Positions 12,871 to 22,403 of a stretch of DNA of 47,405 nucleotides are shown one piece after another. Positions within the stretch are counted from its first letter, which is position 1. Every line of letters starts with the position of its first letter. This DNA comes from a virus, in the IMG/VR virus record IMGVR_UViG_3300033233_000056, positions 1-47,405 of that record; one strand, given 5' to 3'. The notes under the pieces were generated by a model, which worked only from the letters and a program-made list of their open reading frames with translations, did no database searches and was not told where the DNA came from. The translations under genes and the position numbers were made by a program.

Positions 12871-13068
12871 ATGCCATTGAAGAAGGGGAAGAGTAAGTCG
12901 GCCATATCTGCGAATATCCGGGAAATGATCCGGTCGTTCAAGAAAACTGGCAAGATCGGGAATACCCAACCGCGCAGCATGAAAGCCGCACTGCGGCAGG
13001 CCGCTGCGGCGGCTTATCGGAAAGCCGGGAAGAAGACCGGCGGCAAACGGAAGAAAAAGGCGGCGTGA
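12871..13068 (+). CDS. Small basic lysine-rich protein (65 aa)
   Basis: Begins MPLKKGKSKSAISANIREMI and ends in a run of Lys and Arg. A GKSKxAISxNI(R/K)E start and an Ala-rich helix with AYRKAGKK are typical of short proteins found just before phage terminase or head genes. Probably binds DNA or RNA. It is close in style to 8444-8710 (DUF6496-like). The next gene starts 3 bases after its stop. Confidence 0.6.
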   Translation: MPLKKGKSKSAISANIREMIRSFKKTGKIGNTQPRSMKAALRQAAAAAYRKAGKKTGGKRKKKAA

Positions 13069-13071
13069 TCG

Positions 13072-14859
13072 TTGTCTGAAGAGAACAAGTTCCCCGCCCT
13101 GACGCAGGAAGAAATCCAGGAAGGGAATCTCTGGGTCAATTTCTTCCAGTTTCAGGAAACGGATCTTTGGAACGAGTACATCCGTTGTCCGGCGAAGATT
13201 TGCGCGTTTTTCACCGGGAACCAGTACGGCAAGGATGCGGGGATCGCCAGGGCCTATGTCTTGCAGATCCTTGGATTCCATCCGGTTGCGGAACGAAACT
13301 TCGATTACCTGACGTGCAACGGGGAAGACCCGTTTTGCGAAGACCCGCCGGCCCACCGGTTTTCACTTCGGTACCGGACGATTCCCCATCCGAAGCACGG
13401 GCTGATTGGCAAGGAATGCCCGGTGTGTCAAAAGCCGCTGGTGCTGTATTGTTCCCCTTGGCGAACCTGGCGATGTGCATCGGAAAACCTGCCGGGGCAG
13501 GCGGATGACGAAAAGGGAGTACAGTCCGAGGAGACCCGGAACACCCAGTACCCGGAGTTCAAGAAATGGCTGCCACCGCATTTGATTGTCAAGGACATCA
13601 CGGCAAGGAATCCGGTGATCAAGATCCGGGACCCGAACGGCGGGCAGAATATCCTGTTTGAATTCGTGTCCTACAACCAGAGCACGCAGGGGCAGGCGGG
13701 AGTTCAGAGAGCGGGGGTTTGGTTTTCCGAGCAGCCGCCTTTGTCGTTTTACAATGAGCAGAAGCCGCGACTTCTGGCGTCGGGCGGGTACATGGACATC
13801 GGCCTGACGCCGGCCCTGTACATGTCGTATATGTACGACGAAATCTTCTGCCGTGCTCGGATGTACTATCGGAGCAAAACGATTCAGGAAAAGTTCCACT
13901 TGCCAGAACGGGAATTCACGGGTTTGTCCACATCCATCGCGGTGTTTCAGGCGGCAACGGACGATAACCCGACGCTGAAAAGAAAGCACATCGAGGAAAT
14001 CTTCCGGGAGATCGATGATCCGGATGAATTGGCAATTCGTAGGTACGGTCAGTTCAAGCAGGTTTCCGGAACGATTCACAAGGGATTCGATTACCGGGTT
14101 CATGTGATTGGCGTGAAGAAGTACTTCCCGAACGGGATTCCCCATGATTGGATTCACGCTCGGATGATCGACTATCATCCAAGGGTTCGGTGGGCGTTCA
14201 ACGCCGTGGCGTTGTCTCCCGATGATGAGTTGTTTGTCTACCTTGAATACGATCCGGACCCGACAAAGTTGATCACATATGAGATCGCAAGAGAGATTGC
14301 AAAACTCTGCGGGGATTACAAGTACCTGTTTGACAAGATCGATCCCTTGGCGAATGATCGACAGGGAAACACGGGGAAGACCACGATCGAGGATCTGAAC
14401 AAAGCGTTCCGTGAGTTTCGACTGTACCATAACCTTGGGACCGGTGCGAACTGGACTCCGTGGAATTCCAAGGGGAACGTCGGACGGGAGGAAGTCCAGA
14501 AGAGGATTCACAATTCGAGGAGAGTCGGGAGGCCGTTCAACAACCGCGTGATGGAGACCGGGCCGGATAAGCGGACTCGGGAGGTCTGCCTACCGACCTT
14601 GTGGGTTCTGGATTGCTGCCCGCAGACAGCGAAGTCGCTCAAGATGTGGCGGTGGATGGAAGGGAACGCGAGCGAATCGAAAGAGGCGAAGGAAACGCCG
14701 GAACAAAGGTGGTCGCACCACAATATGTGCCTGGAAGCGATTCTCAAGGAGAAAGGATTCCGGCCGATGTTCAACCGGTCCGTGGTGGATCGATCGCTGT
14801 TTGCAAGGGATGAGGAGAGACGAATGCAGCGGAGATACTTCTCCATCGGAGCGCGCTGA
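13072..14859 (+). CDS. terL: Terminase large subunit
   Basis: The ATPase-nuclease motor that packages DNA. The Walker A region is TGNQYGKDAG (residues 48-57), with Asp where Thr or Ser usually follows the Lys. A Cys cluster (ECPVC, C127, C135) is inserted between Walker A and B, likely a zinc finger. Walker B reads AGVWFSEQPP (residues 214-223), with Ser where Asp is usual and the catalytic Glu present. GLTPALY is the coupling motif. The nuclease domain begins near MIDYHPRVRW (about residue 365). The start is TTG at 13072; no better start is near. Length (595) suits podovirus-type large terminases. It overlaps the portal gene start. Confidence 0.85.
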   Translation: MSEENKFPALTQEEIQEGNLWVNFFQFQETDLWNEYIRCPAKICAFFTGNQYGKDAGIARAYVLQILGFHPVAERNFDYLTCNGEDPFCEDPPAHRFSLRYRTIPHPKHGLIGKECPVCQKPLVLYCSPWRTWRCASENLPGQADDEKGVQSEETRNTQYPEFKKWLPPHLIVKDITARNPVIKIRDPNGGQNILFEFVSYNQSTQGQAGVQRAGVWFSEQPPLSFYNEQKPRLLASGGYMDIGLTPALYMSYMYDEIFCRARMYYRSKTIQEKFHLPEREFTGLSTSIAVFQAATDDNPTLKRKHIEEIFREIDDPDELAIRRYGQFKQVSGTIHKGFDYRVHVIGVKKYFPNGIPHDWIHARMIDYHPRVRWAFNAVALSPDDELFVYLEYDPDPTKLITYEIAREIAKLCGDYKYLFDKIDPLANDRQGNTGKTTIEDLNKAFREFRLYHNLGTGANWTPWNSKGNVGREEVQKRIHNSRRVGRPFNNRVMETGPDKRTREVCLPTLWVLDCCPQTAKSLKMWRWMEGNASESKEAKETPEQRWSHHNMCLEAILKEKGFRPMFNRSVVDRSLFARDEERRMQRRYFSIGAR

Positions 14860-16823
14860 TGGTCGCTAAGAAGAAAACGGTGGAACCGAAGCATTTCTTC
14901 GATCCCTTCGTGGAGGAAGTTCTGGCGTCCGTCGTGGTGGACTCGGAATTTTCCACGGCCAAGAACGCGCAGGCTACGGAGATTTCCGATTACGAGTCCG
15001 TGGTGGACATGCTGGAGGGATTGCGGACCCAGAAAAATTACGAGTGGATGAGCGATTACGATACGCACGATCTGGCAGCCATCATCCTGACGGAAGCCAG
15101 CCAGTGGGCGGCGCAGTATTTCCAGAGCCGGGATTTCGTGGAAGTCCGGCTGGAAGCCGATGTCCCCAACGGGATTGAGAAGTGTCGTGCGGCGAAAAAC
15201 GCGATTAACAAGACTCTAAATATCCGGGATATTTACCACTATCCGAAGTATATCCGGGGACGATTGATCAATTCGCTGGCGTCTGTCGTGTACGGGGTCG
15301 AGTGGTGGGAGAAGGAGTTCGAGCAGGTACCGGCGGGAGAGATCTACGTTCCGGACGAAAATGATCCGGACGCCGCGCCGGTTCTTCAGATGAAATACGA
15401 AAGCCGGTTGGTAAAGGATCACTACAATTATGAAATTGTCGATCCGGCGAATGTCTACACCGACAACGGATACGCCTACAACGTACAGGACAAGGATTTT
15501 ATCATCCTGAGGTCGGAGAAGAACATCGACGATCTCGTCGCATCGGCAGACAAGATGGGATACATCAACCTTGATGTGATTGCTGATTGGGCAAAGAATC
15601 GTTCCGCGGAGACTCAATCGTCTCAGGAAACGATCAACAAGACGGATAAAAAACAACGTCCGCAAAAAACCCCACTGACCAAGGTCGATGTGCTTGAACG
15701 GTACGGAAAGATCTGGGCGGTCGTCAAGGACCGAATGGAAGACGGGTACCCGAAGGTCATCGAACCGGGATACGACTCAACGGGGGAAAAGCGCAAGGAT
15801 GCGGAATTGATCGAGGCGGTGGTTGCGTTTGCAGTGAAAGAGAATCGCCGGGTGCTCATCCGGTTCCAGCCGCAACGGAACCGCGATCCGTGGGGCCATC
15901 CGTACCGGCCGATTCTGAGGGGGTTGTGTTACATCCATCCCCGTAAGGATTACGGCTTATCGGACGGGAAATACCTTTCCGATCATCAGGTGGCCGTCAA
16001 CGATGTAATCAACATGGGATTCGACAGAACGAAGCTGGCTACGATCCCGATGTTTAAGGTCCGGAAATCCGCTGCGTTGGATAACCCGACGCTGTATGTC
16101 GAGCCGGAACACATGATCGAACTGGATGATCCGATGACGGATCTTCAGGAACTGAAGATCTCGGACGACATTCAGGGATCGATGACACAAGCCGGGATGT
16201 GGTTCAGCAAGATGAACCAGATCGCCAGCGTGTATCCTCCTGAGATGGGGGGCACGCCGGCGAGAACATCGACGAAGGCCACGGCGATTGTTTCGGCAGA
16301 AACGCATTCGTCCATCCGGGCGAATTACAAGTCTCTGACTTATGAATACACGTTCTTGCTGGACCAGTATACGCACATTCTCTGGATGATCCACCAGTAC
16401 GCCGAGCCGGAAACTGCGGTTTCCCTCATGGGGGATCGGGATGCGGCCCTGTTCGACCCGAAGGCGGATTATACCTACACGCCGGTCACGAGTAACATCG
16501 AGCAGGCGCATTCCAAGCAAGCCAAGCTTCAGGCGTATGACCAGATGCTTGGTCGGCTGGCGGCGTTCAAGGACAATCCGAAGATTTACAAGATGATCAA
16601 TAAGATATTGAGAAACATGATGATCCTTCTGGGGGACGAGTTCATTGACTTCAAGGATGCTTTGCTGGACGAGGCTCCGCCGCAGCAGGAAGGCGGCGCG
16701 GGAGCGCCGGGAGGACTCGGAGCGCCGAAAGACATGGAGGCGCAACCGACATCGAACCAGTACGGGATTCCCCAGGCCGGTGCGGAAACGATGGCCAGGG
16801 GAACCTTTGAGGGGATACGATGA
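14859..16823 (+). CDS. Portal protein
   Basis: A 654-residue protein directly after the large terminase. Features fit a podovirus-type portal: a helical acidic N-terminus, a mixed body with WWEKEFEQ and YDPANV-like EIVDPANVYTD segments, then a long helical stem (LSDHQVAVNDVINMGFDRTKL) and a crown helix region. The C-terminal 50 residues are Gly/Pro/Ala-rich and probably disordered. The portal forms the dodecameric ring at one head vertex, docking the terminase and later the connector. TGATG overlap with terL and overlap with the next gene mark a tight late operon. Confidence 0.8.
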   Translation: MVAKKKTVEPKHFFDPFVEEVLASVVVDSEFSTAKNAQATEISDYESVVDMLEGLRTQKNYEWMSDYDTHDLAAIILTEASQWAAQYFQSRDFVEVRLEADVPNGIEKCRAAKNAINKTLNIRDIYHYPKYIRGRLINSLASVVYGVEWWEKEFEQVPAGEIYVPDENDPDAAPVLQMKYESRLVKDHYNYEIVDPANVYTDNGYAYNVQDKDFIILRSEKNIDDLVASADKMGYINLDVIADWAKNRSAETQSSQETINKTDKKQRPQKTPLTKVDVLERYGKIWAVVKDRMEDGYPKVIEPGYDSTGEKRKDAELIEAVVAFAVKENRRVLIRFQPQRNRDPWGHPYRPILRGLCYIHPRKDYGLSDGKYLSDHQVAVNDVINMGFDRTKLATIPMFKVRKSAALDNPTLYVEPEHMIELDDPMTDLQELKISDDIQGSMTQAGMWFSKMNQIASVYPPEMGGTPARTSTKATAIVSAETHSSIRANYKSLTYEYTFLLDQYTHILWMIHQYAEPETAVSLMGDRDAALFDPKADYTYTPVTSNIEQAHSKQAKLQAYDQMLGRLAAFKDNPKIYKMINKILRNMMILLGDEFIDFKDALLDEAPPQQEGGAGAPGGLGAPKDMEAQPTSNQYGIPQAGAETMARGTFEGIR

Positions 16824-17128
16824 TGAATCGTCAGTTGTCTATTGACCAGCTGGAAAGTTACCTTGAACGCGGCAGGAAGCGGGCGGTGGATGTGGTCGCC
16901 GCGTTAGGACAACTGGATCGGTATCTGGCCGCAGCCGGTACGGAAGTCGGCAAGGAACTGCTGAAAGACGATGTGGAGGACTTCGAACGGTTGTTGGGGA
17001 AGATCGCCGACGAATCCGCAACCATAGAAGAGAAGGCGGAATACCGGGTGGTCAAAAGGCGTCTTCTGAAAATATCCGCCCGGATCGATGCGTACAACAA
17101 GTACATGGACGAAGTAACAAAGTCCTAA
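16820..17128 (+). CDS. Helical coiled-coil protein (102 aa)
   Basis: The whole product is predicted alpha-helical with heptad-like spacing (LESYLERGRKRAVDVVAALGQL, FERLLGKIADESATIEEKAEY). It lies between portal and the scaffold-like protein, a place often used by small head-assembly factors. Starts within the portal stop. No named family; a chaperone or minor head protein is a guess. Confidence 0.55.
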   Translation: MMNRQLSIDQLESYLERGRKRAVDVVAALGQLDRYLAAAGTEVGKELLKDDVEDFERLLGKIADESATIEEKAEYRVVKRRLLKISARIDAYNKYMDEVTKS

Positions 17129-17147
17129 CACCCAAGGAGGGAAATTG

Positions 17148-17966
17148 ATGGAGACCAAGACGGAAGCAGGCGTCAAGGATTCCAGTCCCGTCACCGGCGA
17201 GAAGAAGGTGACCAGAGAAGACCTGGAAGCCGCCCTGCGAGGAGTCGATGTGAACGTGGCAGAGGAAGAGGAGAAACCGGTTGAGGAGGAACTGAAGGAG
17301 AAAGCCGAGGGCAAGGACGAGGGAGCCAAGGCAGACGAAGCGGCCAAGCCCGCCGCCGCGGAAGACGAGGAGGATGCGGAACTCGATCACAGGGAACGGT
17401 CCCGCCTCGGCCGGCGCGTCAAGGGATTGGAAGCCAAGCTGGAAGAGGCCCTCGCGCTACTGCGCCAGCAGACGACAGCGGCTGGCAAGAGCACTGCATC
17501 GGCGGCAGAAGAGGAAGAGGAACCCCCCGCGGTGATCGCTACGATTGAGGATCTGGAGCGGGCCAACAGGTTCCTTGAAAAGAAAAAGATGCAGGAGCGG
17601 TCTGCCTATGCCGTGCAGTACAGTGATGAATTCCTGAAACTCGGCAAGGACGAGCCGGACTATGCGGAGATCGAGAAGGAAATGATGGAGCATCACAACG
17701 TGGTCCGGACCGGTGATCCTCGCATTGACGCGCAGATGAACTTTGACAAGGCGCGGATCTCCCTGTATCGGAAGAAACTTGGGGAAAAGTCCCAACCCAA
17801 GCCGAATGTCAGGGGAGAAGACACGAAAGGGACGGGAGTGACCGTTACGGCGGCGAATGTCTCGGCCAAAGGCAAGTCGGTTGAACTGCCGGATGATGTG
17901 AGAGATTTCATCCGCCGGATCAAAAGAGACGAATCCTGGGCGGCCGAGGAATTTGCGAGAAAGTAA
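17148..17966 (+). CDS. Scaffold-like protein
   Basis: A 272-residue, highly charged protein. Its N-terminal 90 residues are Glu/Lys/Ala-rich and low-complexity (EEEEKPVEEELKEKAEGKDE), followed by a coiled-coil (GRRVKGLEAKLEEALALLRQ), a second charged linker and a basic C-terminal helix (LPDDVRDFIRRIKRDE). Charge, helix content and place two genes upstream of the capsid protein are the usual marks of a head scaffolding protein. ATG 17148 has GGAGGG upstream; TTG 17145 is also possible. Confidence 0.65.
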   Translation: METKTEAGVKDSSPVTGEKKVTREDLEAALRGVDVNVAEEEEKPVEEELKEKAEGKDEGAKADEAAKPAAAEDEEDAELDHRERSRLGRRVKGLEAKLEEALALLRQQTTAAGKSTASAAEEEEEPPAVIATIEDLERANRFLEKKKMQERSAYAVQYSDEFLKLGKDEPDYAEIEKEMMEHHNVVRTGDPRIDAQMNFDKARISLYRKKLGEKSQPKPNVRGEDTKGTGVTVTAANVSAKGKSVELPDDVRDFIRRIKRDESWAAEEFARK

Positions 17967-17969
17967 CCG

Positions 17970-18326
17970 ATGTCAGGCAACCAGTCCCGATACTTCAGGA
18001 ACTTCAAGCGTGGGCTTAAAAGCGAACGGCGTTCGCGCCCCATGCCGGGTTCCAAGGAGGACAGCAATCGCTGGTGGAGATGTGCGAACTGCGGGTTTCC
18101 TATCGATGCCGACAGGACGGCATACAACGCATCACCCGATCCGCTGGCAGTGTCATTGACGTTCGTGATTACGGACCCGATGACCCTACCGAGCGAAGAG
18201 GCTGCTATGCGTCAAGAGATGCTGACCTTGAGCGGCAAGACGACGCTTTTGGAAAACAACGAGTTCGCGTATCTGCCGGAAAGCGCATCGGGTTGTCCGT
18301 TTTGTGGCGAATCTCGATGGAAGTGA
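17970..18326 (+). CDS. Zinc-ribbon protein between scaffold and head genes (118 aa)
   Basis: Two Cys pairs, CANC near residue 39 and CPFC near residue 110, probably make one zinc site that folds the termini together. The middle has a strand-rich segment (AVSLTFVITDPMTLP). In many environmental phages a small zinc-ribbon protein occurs next to the capsid gene; its role there is not known. Confidence 0.55.
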   Translation: MSGNQSRYFRNFKRGLKSERRSRPMPGSKEDSNRWWRCANCGFPIDADRTAYNASPDPLAVSLTFVITDPMTLPSEEAAMRQEMLTLSGKTTLLENNEFAYLPESASGCPFCGESRWK

Positions 18327-18360
18327 AAACAGGCAACTTTAACAGCAAGGAGGTCCTATC

Positions 18361-19173
18361 ATGGGGTTTGAAGTTCTGGAAGCGGGAAGTCGTCCCCTGT
18401 GGGTTCCGGTGGATTACGGAACGTCCGGGGCGACATTGTACACCGGGCAAATTGTTCGTTCGACCGGTGATGGGGTCGCGGCCCTGGGATCGGCAGCCGG
18501 GGCTTTCGACACAACCAACAAGAACGTTCCGTTCGGTGTGGTGGTCGGCACTGATAACCTGACGCCGACTTACAACACCACCTATCAGGCGGAAAGTGTC
18601 ACGTCCGTCTCGACTTCAGCCGCACAGGCGGCGAGATCGATACAGGGCGCGGAAGGGATGTGGATCAAGAACGATCTGCAAGCGAAGGTGCAGGTTGTTC
18701 TGATCACTGCGCAGACGGTTTTGAAGGGAAGGATCTTCAAGACATCCTACGGCACGGCCCTTTCGACTCTGACGGTTTCCAATGCGTCTGCGGACGGCGG
18801 GTTGACCGCTCCGACGATGACGGCGGCGGATTTCACTCCCGTTGCCGATCTCACCACGTTGTATTGCCGTACTGGAGGGAATGCCGGGGCCTACCGGATT
18901 GTTACCAACACCTCAACGACACAACCGACCGTTGCGGTGGCGTTTCCGAATGCGACGATCGCGGTTGGTGATACGTTCGTGTGGGTTCCGATCCGGCCGA
19001 TTGGAACGAGTTACGTCAACTTTGATTCGGCCAGCACCTTCATCAACGGGGCGGCCAGCCCGGCAACGAACTACTATGGGATCGAGGTTCTGGAACTGAA
19101 CTTGTCCTTGAGTGGTCAGGAATACGTTGTGTTCCGGTTCAATTCCGTCCACTTCGATCCGGCAAGAGCGTAG
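18361..19173 (+). CDS. Putative head decoration or minor capsid protein
   Basis: A 270-residue beta-rich protein poor in charge, placed just before the major capsid gene with a strong AAGGAGG site. It begins MGFEVLEAGSRPLWVPVDYG and has a GQIVRSTGDGVAALGSAAGA segment like the folds of decoration proteins (the N-terminal part reads like gpD-type SH3-like barrels). The C-terminal half has repeated short strands. Likely sits on the capsid surface. It is not clearly in a named family. Confidence 0.6.
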   Translation: MGFEVLEAGSRPLWVPVDYGTSGATLYTGQIVRSTGDGVAALGSAAGAFDTTNKNVPFGVVVGTDNLTPTYNTTYQAESVTSVSTSAAQAARSIQGAEGMWIKNDLQAKVQVVLITAQTVLKGRIFKTSYGTALSTLTVSNASADGGLTAPTMTAADFTPVADLTTLYCRTGGNAGAYRIVTNTSTTQPTVAVAFPNATIAVGDTFVWVPIRPIGTSYVNFDSASTFINGAASPATNYYGIEVLELNLSLSGQEYVVFRFNSVHFDPARA

Positions 19174-19186
19174 GAGGTAATTAACA

Positions 19187-20110
19187 ATGGCTAATCCTGT
19201 CACATCGTCGAGTTTGATTCGGCTTACGGACAAATGGCTCCGGGAAGTGTTTGACGGGGCCTATGCCGAGTTGCCGTCCAACAAGGAGAAACTCTTCCGC
19301 GTGATCGATTCGGATCGTGCGAAGGAGGAGTTCTGGGGCATTACCGGGTTGCCGGACTTCCAGGCGTTTTCCGGCAAGCTGGCGTATGCGCCGATCTATC
19401 CGAGTTTCTATACTCGGATTGAGCCGAAGGAGTTCGCGCTGGGCGTGACCTTCGAACGCAAGTTGCTGGACGATAAACTGTTCGATGTTCTGGAAGATGC
19501 CACGGCGGAACTGGGAGTCGCCGCGGCGCGTACCCAGAACAAGTCCGAGGTGGAACCGTTTGCCAACGGCTTTTCCTCGGCGTTCAGTTTCATGCAATCG
19601 GAAGAGGGTGTGCCGCTGTTTTCCGCGTCGCACAAGAACAAGACCGGCGCGTCGACCGCCACGGGGTTTTCCAATGTAGGAACCTCGGCGTTTTCCAAGA
19701 CGGCGGTTTCCGCTGCCCGGATCGTGATGCGGCAGTTCCGTTCGGACATCGGTGAGCGGATCGATACGAATCCCGATACGCTCATTGTTCCGACCGGCGT
19801 TGCCGATACCGCATGGGAACTCGTTCATACGCCGTATGGCTATGAAACGTCTGCCCATACGGTGAGTGTGGAGGGGCATCGGGGATGGAAGGTTATCGAA
19901 CTTCCCCGCCTCGATGACACCGACACGAACAACTGGTTCATGGTCGATAGCCGGCTGATGAAGAAGTTCCTCATCTGGATCGATCGGATCAAGCCGACGT
20001 TCGAGCGGACCAAGGACTTCGAAACGTTCGAACTGAAGTACGCCGGTTACATGCGGTACGCCTGGGGCTTTACGAACTGGAGATTCGGCTTCGGTTCGCA
20101 GGTCAGTTAG
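19187..20110 (+). CDS. Major capsid protein (HK97-type fold likely)
   Basis: A 307-residue protein resembling Mu gpT-like head subunits: an N-terminal helix (LIRLTDKWLREVFDGAYAEL), an E-loop-like stretch, VTFERKLLDDKLF, then LFSASHKN, a P-domain-like NPDTLIVPTGVADTA motif and a C-terminal DWFMVDSRL-like segment (NNWFMVDSRLMKKFLIWI). The ASHKN and DTLIVP segments are typical for this capsid family. It forms the head shell. A strong hairpin after the stop (20118-20152) fits a highly expressed gene whose transcripts are ended or stabilised there. Confidence 0.8.
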   Translation: MANPVTSSSLIRLTDKWLREVFDGAYAELPSNKEKLFRVIDSDRAKEEFWGITGLPDFQAFSGKLAYAPIYPSFYTRIEPKEFALGVTFERKLLDDKLFDVLEDATAELGVAAARTQNKSEVEPFANGFSSAFSFMQSEEGVPLFSASHKNKTGASTATGFSNVGTSAFSKTAVSAARIVMRQFRSDIGERIDTNPDTLIVPTGVADTAWELVHTPYGYETSAHTVSVEGHRGWKVIELPRLDDTDTNNWFMVDSRLMKKFLIWIDRIKPTFERTKDFETFELKYAGYMRYAWGFTNWRFGFGSQVS

Positions 20111-20117
20111 CAACCGG

Positions 20118-20152
20118 GAAAGGGGCCTGAATGGTAAGTTCAGGCCCCTTTC
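20118..20152 (+). terminator. Strong hairpin after the major capsid gene
   Basis: A 14-bp stem GAAAGGGGCCTGAA (20118-20131) and TTCAGGCCCCTTTC (20139-20152) with a 7-base loop. There is no T-run beyond the stem, so it may partly terminate or protect the capsid message from decay. Confidence 0.75.
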
Positions 20153-20174
20153 GGGAAACGAACGGAGGAAAACG

Positions 20175-20888
20175 ATGAGGAAAATATTTTTTGCTCTTTT
20201 TGCTTTGATGCTGGCGTTTATAGTGCCGGACGCGCAGGCAACTACCGCTTGGTCGCCTGGCGCACAGTCGTTTATACCAAACATTGTAGACAGCGGCGGT
20301 GGATACGGCGTGGGAAGTTACGAGGGTCCCATTACGATGGTCATTTCTCCAACTGGAGAGGTGACAAACGCAGTCGCCAAGGGAGATGGTGTATCCTACG
20401 TTGGTCCGCAGTCCATGGCGGGATTCGGCTCTACATGGACACTCACGAGAGAATCCGCCGGGATTTATTCCTACGTGAGAACGGCGGACAACACCGTTGG
20501 ATATCTTTTAACCGATGTTACGGGACTACTTCGTACCGCTGCCAACAAAGGGTTGAAGCTCACCTCCATTCAGTACGCCTTCGGCATCGGAGTTGCCACG
20601 CCTACAGCGCATACATTGGCGGTATACAAAGTGGCGTTTACCGATAACGCCGCCCCTACCGTTACCAATGTGTTGGCTCCAACGGCGATTTACAAGACCG
20701 CAGGAACGGTCACCAGTCCCTATATCCGAACGGCGACGATTCCCACACCGGCCTTCCTCAATCCGTTGCCAACAGCTGCGGAAAACGATAAGTGGCTTAT
20801 TGAAATCAATCTCGATGCAAGCGGTACGCCTACTACCACGTATCGGTTCTACGGTTTGTGGTTGATCTTCACGCATGACATGATGTGA
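20175..20888 (+). CDS. Signal-peptide-bearing beta-rich protein
   Basis: A clear signal peptide opens the gene (MRKIFFALFALMLAFIVPDAQA), followed by a mature protein rich in Thr, Ala, Gly and aromatic residues with beta-sandwich character (LTSIQYAFGIGVATPTAHTLAVYKV). It sits just after the capsid gene where one expects a head or neck protein, so an exported protein here is odd. It may be a surface decoration protein that kept a signal-like N-terminus, or a protein sent to the periplasm. No family recognised. Confidence 0.55.
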   Translation: MRKIFFALFALMLAFIVPDAQATTAWSPGAQSFIPNIVDSGGGYGVGSYEGPITMVISPTGEVTNAVAKGDGVSYVGPQSMAGFGSTWTLTRESAGIYSYVRTADNTVGYLLTDVTGLLRTAANKGLKLTSIQYAFGIGVATPTAHTLAVYKVAFTDNAAPTVTNVLAPTAIYKTAGTVTSPYIRTATIPTPAFLNPLPTAAENDKWLIEINLDASGTPTTTYRFYGLWLIFTHDMM

Positions 20889-20909
20889 ATAATACTTCAA
20901 GGAGGCAAT

Positions 20910-21476
20910 ATGTCGGGAGAAGCAGTTCAGAAAAGCGAGGCGATCAACACGATTTTCGGTCCTGCGGACCGGGACAGGGACGGCAATATCCTGTCGACTT
21001 ACCCGGCGTTTTATACCCGGACGCAACTGGAGGACTTGCAGGAATCCGTTGCATCCAAAAGACGTGCGCTGGAAAACGACTGGGTACCGGAAGGGGCTGT
21101 TCTGTCTCACAAGGAAATGCTCCGAAAAGAGGAAGCCAAACTGGCCTCAATCGAGGGGTCAATCCCGGTTTTAAACGAATCCGACCGGGAAAGGCTCAAT
21201 GCGTCTTACAAGTGGTTATCGGCACAGATCAAGCCGCTGCTCTTCAGCAGGTCGGAAATGCAGAAGTCGGATCTGGGCCATGAAGAGGCTCGTCGGATGA
21301 CGACTCCGTGCATCAAAGTGGAGAACGACGAACAGGCGGCGATCCTGAAAGCTTGCGGCGTGGACCGGTTTCATGGAAACGGGTTGATCACTCGGGAGCA
21401 GGCAACTAAAGCGTGGAAGATCATCGGACGGTTGATCGATAAACCGTCGAACGTGGAGTACCTTCGAAAGGACTAA
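20910..21476 (+). CDS. Hypothetical neck-region protein (188 aa)
   Basis: A mostly helical, charged protein. The middle has a helix pair (LEDLQESVASKRRALENDW and MLRKEEAKLASIEGSI) and the C-terminus a short motif (ATKAWKIIGRLIDKPSNV). GGAGGCAAT precedes the ATG. It lies between capsid and the connector gene. It could be a head-closure or minor structural protein. No named family. Confidence 0.55.
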   Translation: MSGEAVQKSEAINTIFGPADRDRDGNILSTYPAFYTRTQLEDLQESVASKRRALENDWVPEGAVLSHKEMLRKEEAKLASIEGSIPVLNESDRERLNASYKWLSAQIKPLLFSRSEMQKSDLGHEEARRMTTPCIKVENDEQAAILKACGVDRFHGNGLITREQATKAWKIIGRLIDKPSNVEYLRKD

Positions 21477-21479
21477 ACA

Positions 21480-22403
21480 ATGGATGGCCTGACTCTGACC
21501 CGTGCTTTGCGGGAACTATTGCAGGAACCGTCGGGCTCATCGTTTCTTGATGATCGGACCTCGTATGAGTACTTGTACAAGGCTGCGGTGGAGGTCGCGG
21601 ATCGGACCCGGCTGCTGACCTCCACCTATTCCCTGACAACAACGGCCGATACGGCGGCGTATCTGCTTCCCGCCGATTTTCTCGACATCTATCCGACAGA
21701 TGACTACAACCGGCCGTTCATCAAGTACGGTACGGCGGATTTTTTGTACAATCGGGATTACGCCGCAGTTCTTCTGACCAATTCCTCGTCGAGCGCCACG
21801 GTGCCGTCCACGTATTCCGTGATCGATGCGCCCGCATCGGCACGGATTACCGGTACGGCTACGGCGGCGGGAGCCCTTGCCAACGGCGAGGCGGTATTGA
21901 CCGATTCGAGCGCGCCGTTTGCCGGTGTATCCGCAGGGGATACGGTGCACAACACTACGGACGGGTCCAGCGGATATGTCGTATCGGTTACGTCCAGTTC
22001 GGCTCTCGTGACCTGTCTTTTTGACGGTACGACGCAAGCCTGGGCCAGTGGGAATTCGTACATTGTCATCCAGCAGGCGCGGTATCAGATGGTGTTTGAT
22101 CCGCCACCGGCAAATAGCGGTGATGTGGCGACGATCACCTACGTCCAGAAGCCGTCTCCGGTTTTCTCCCCGTACCGGTCCTATCGTTTGCCGCCGTCTC
22201 TCAAGGAAGCGGTGGTTTGCTATGCAGCATGGCTCTACAAGAACCGGGGGCAGGAACCGAATTATGCGGATTACCTTCTGCGGCAATTCGAGATGGAACT
22301 GATGCGGCAAGGAATTGCCGCAAACCGGGCGTTGCAGAAACGGCCGACGATGCGCGTGAACATGGTTAAAAGAGCGAATACCAGCGGGTCGTACAGATGG
22401 TAA
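21480..22403 (+). CDS. Head-to-tail connector (adaptor) protein
   Basis: The first 90 residues (LTRALRELLQEPSGSSFLDDR, then YEYLYKAAVEVADRTRLL, and YLLPADFLDIYP) match the helical start and the P-x-DF-L strand seen in podovirus connector or adaptor proteins of the gp11/gp4 kind. A beta-rich segment (residues 110-200) with Ser/Thr repeats is inserted, then the fold resumes with RYQMVFDPPP and a helical end. It should bind under the portal and link to the nozzle protein encoded next. Confidence 0.65.
   Translation: MDGLTLTRALRELLQEPSGSSFLDDRTSYEYLYKAAVEVADRTRLLTSTYSLTTTADTAAYLLPADFLDIYPTDDYNRPFIKYGTADFLYNRDYAAVLLTNSSSSATVPSTYSVIDAPASARITGTATAAGALANGEAVLTDSSAPFAGVSAGDTVHNTTDGSSGYVVSVTSSSALVTCLFDGTTQAWASGNSYIVIQQARYQMVFDPPPANSGDVATITYVQKPSPVFSPYRSYRLPPSLKEAVVCYAAWLYKNRGQEPNYADYLLRQFEMELMRQGIAANRALQKRPTMRVNMVKRANTSGSYRW

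Noticed and set aside
13363-14511. 382-residue minus-strand frame
   Set aside because: It lies fully antisense to the large terminase, whose motifs are clear. It is a shadow of GC-biased codon use, as are 15957-16745 and 19181-20284.
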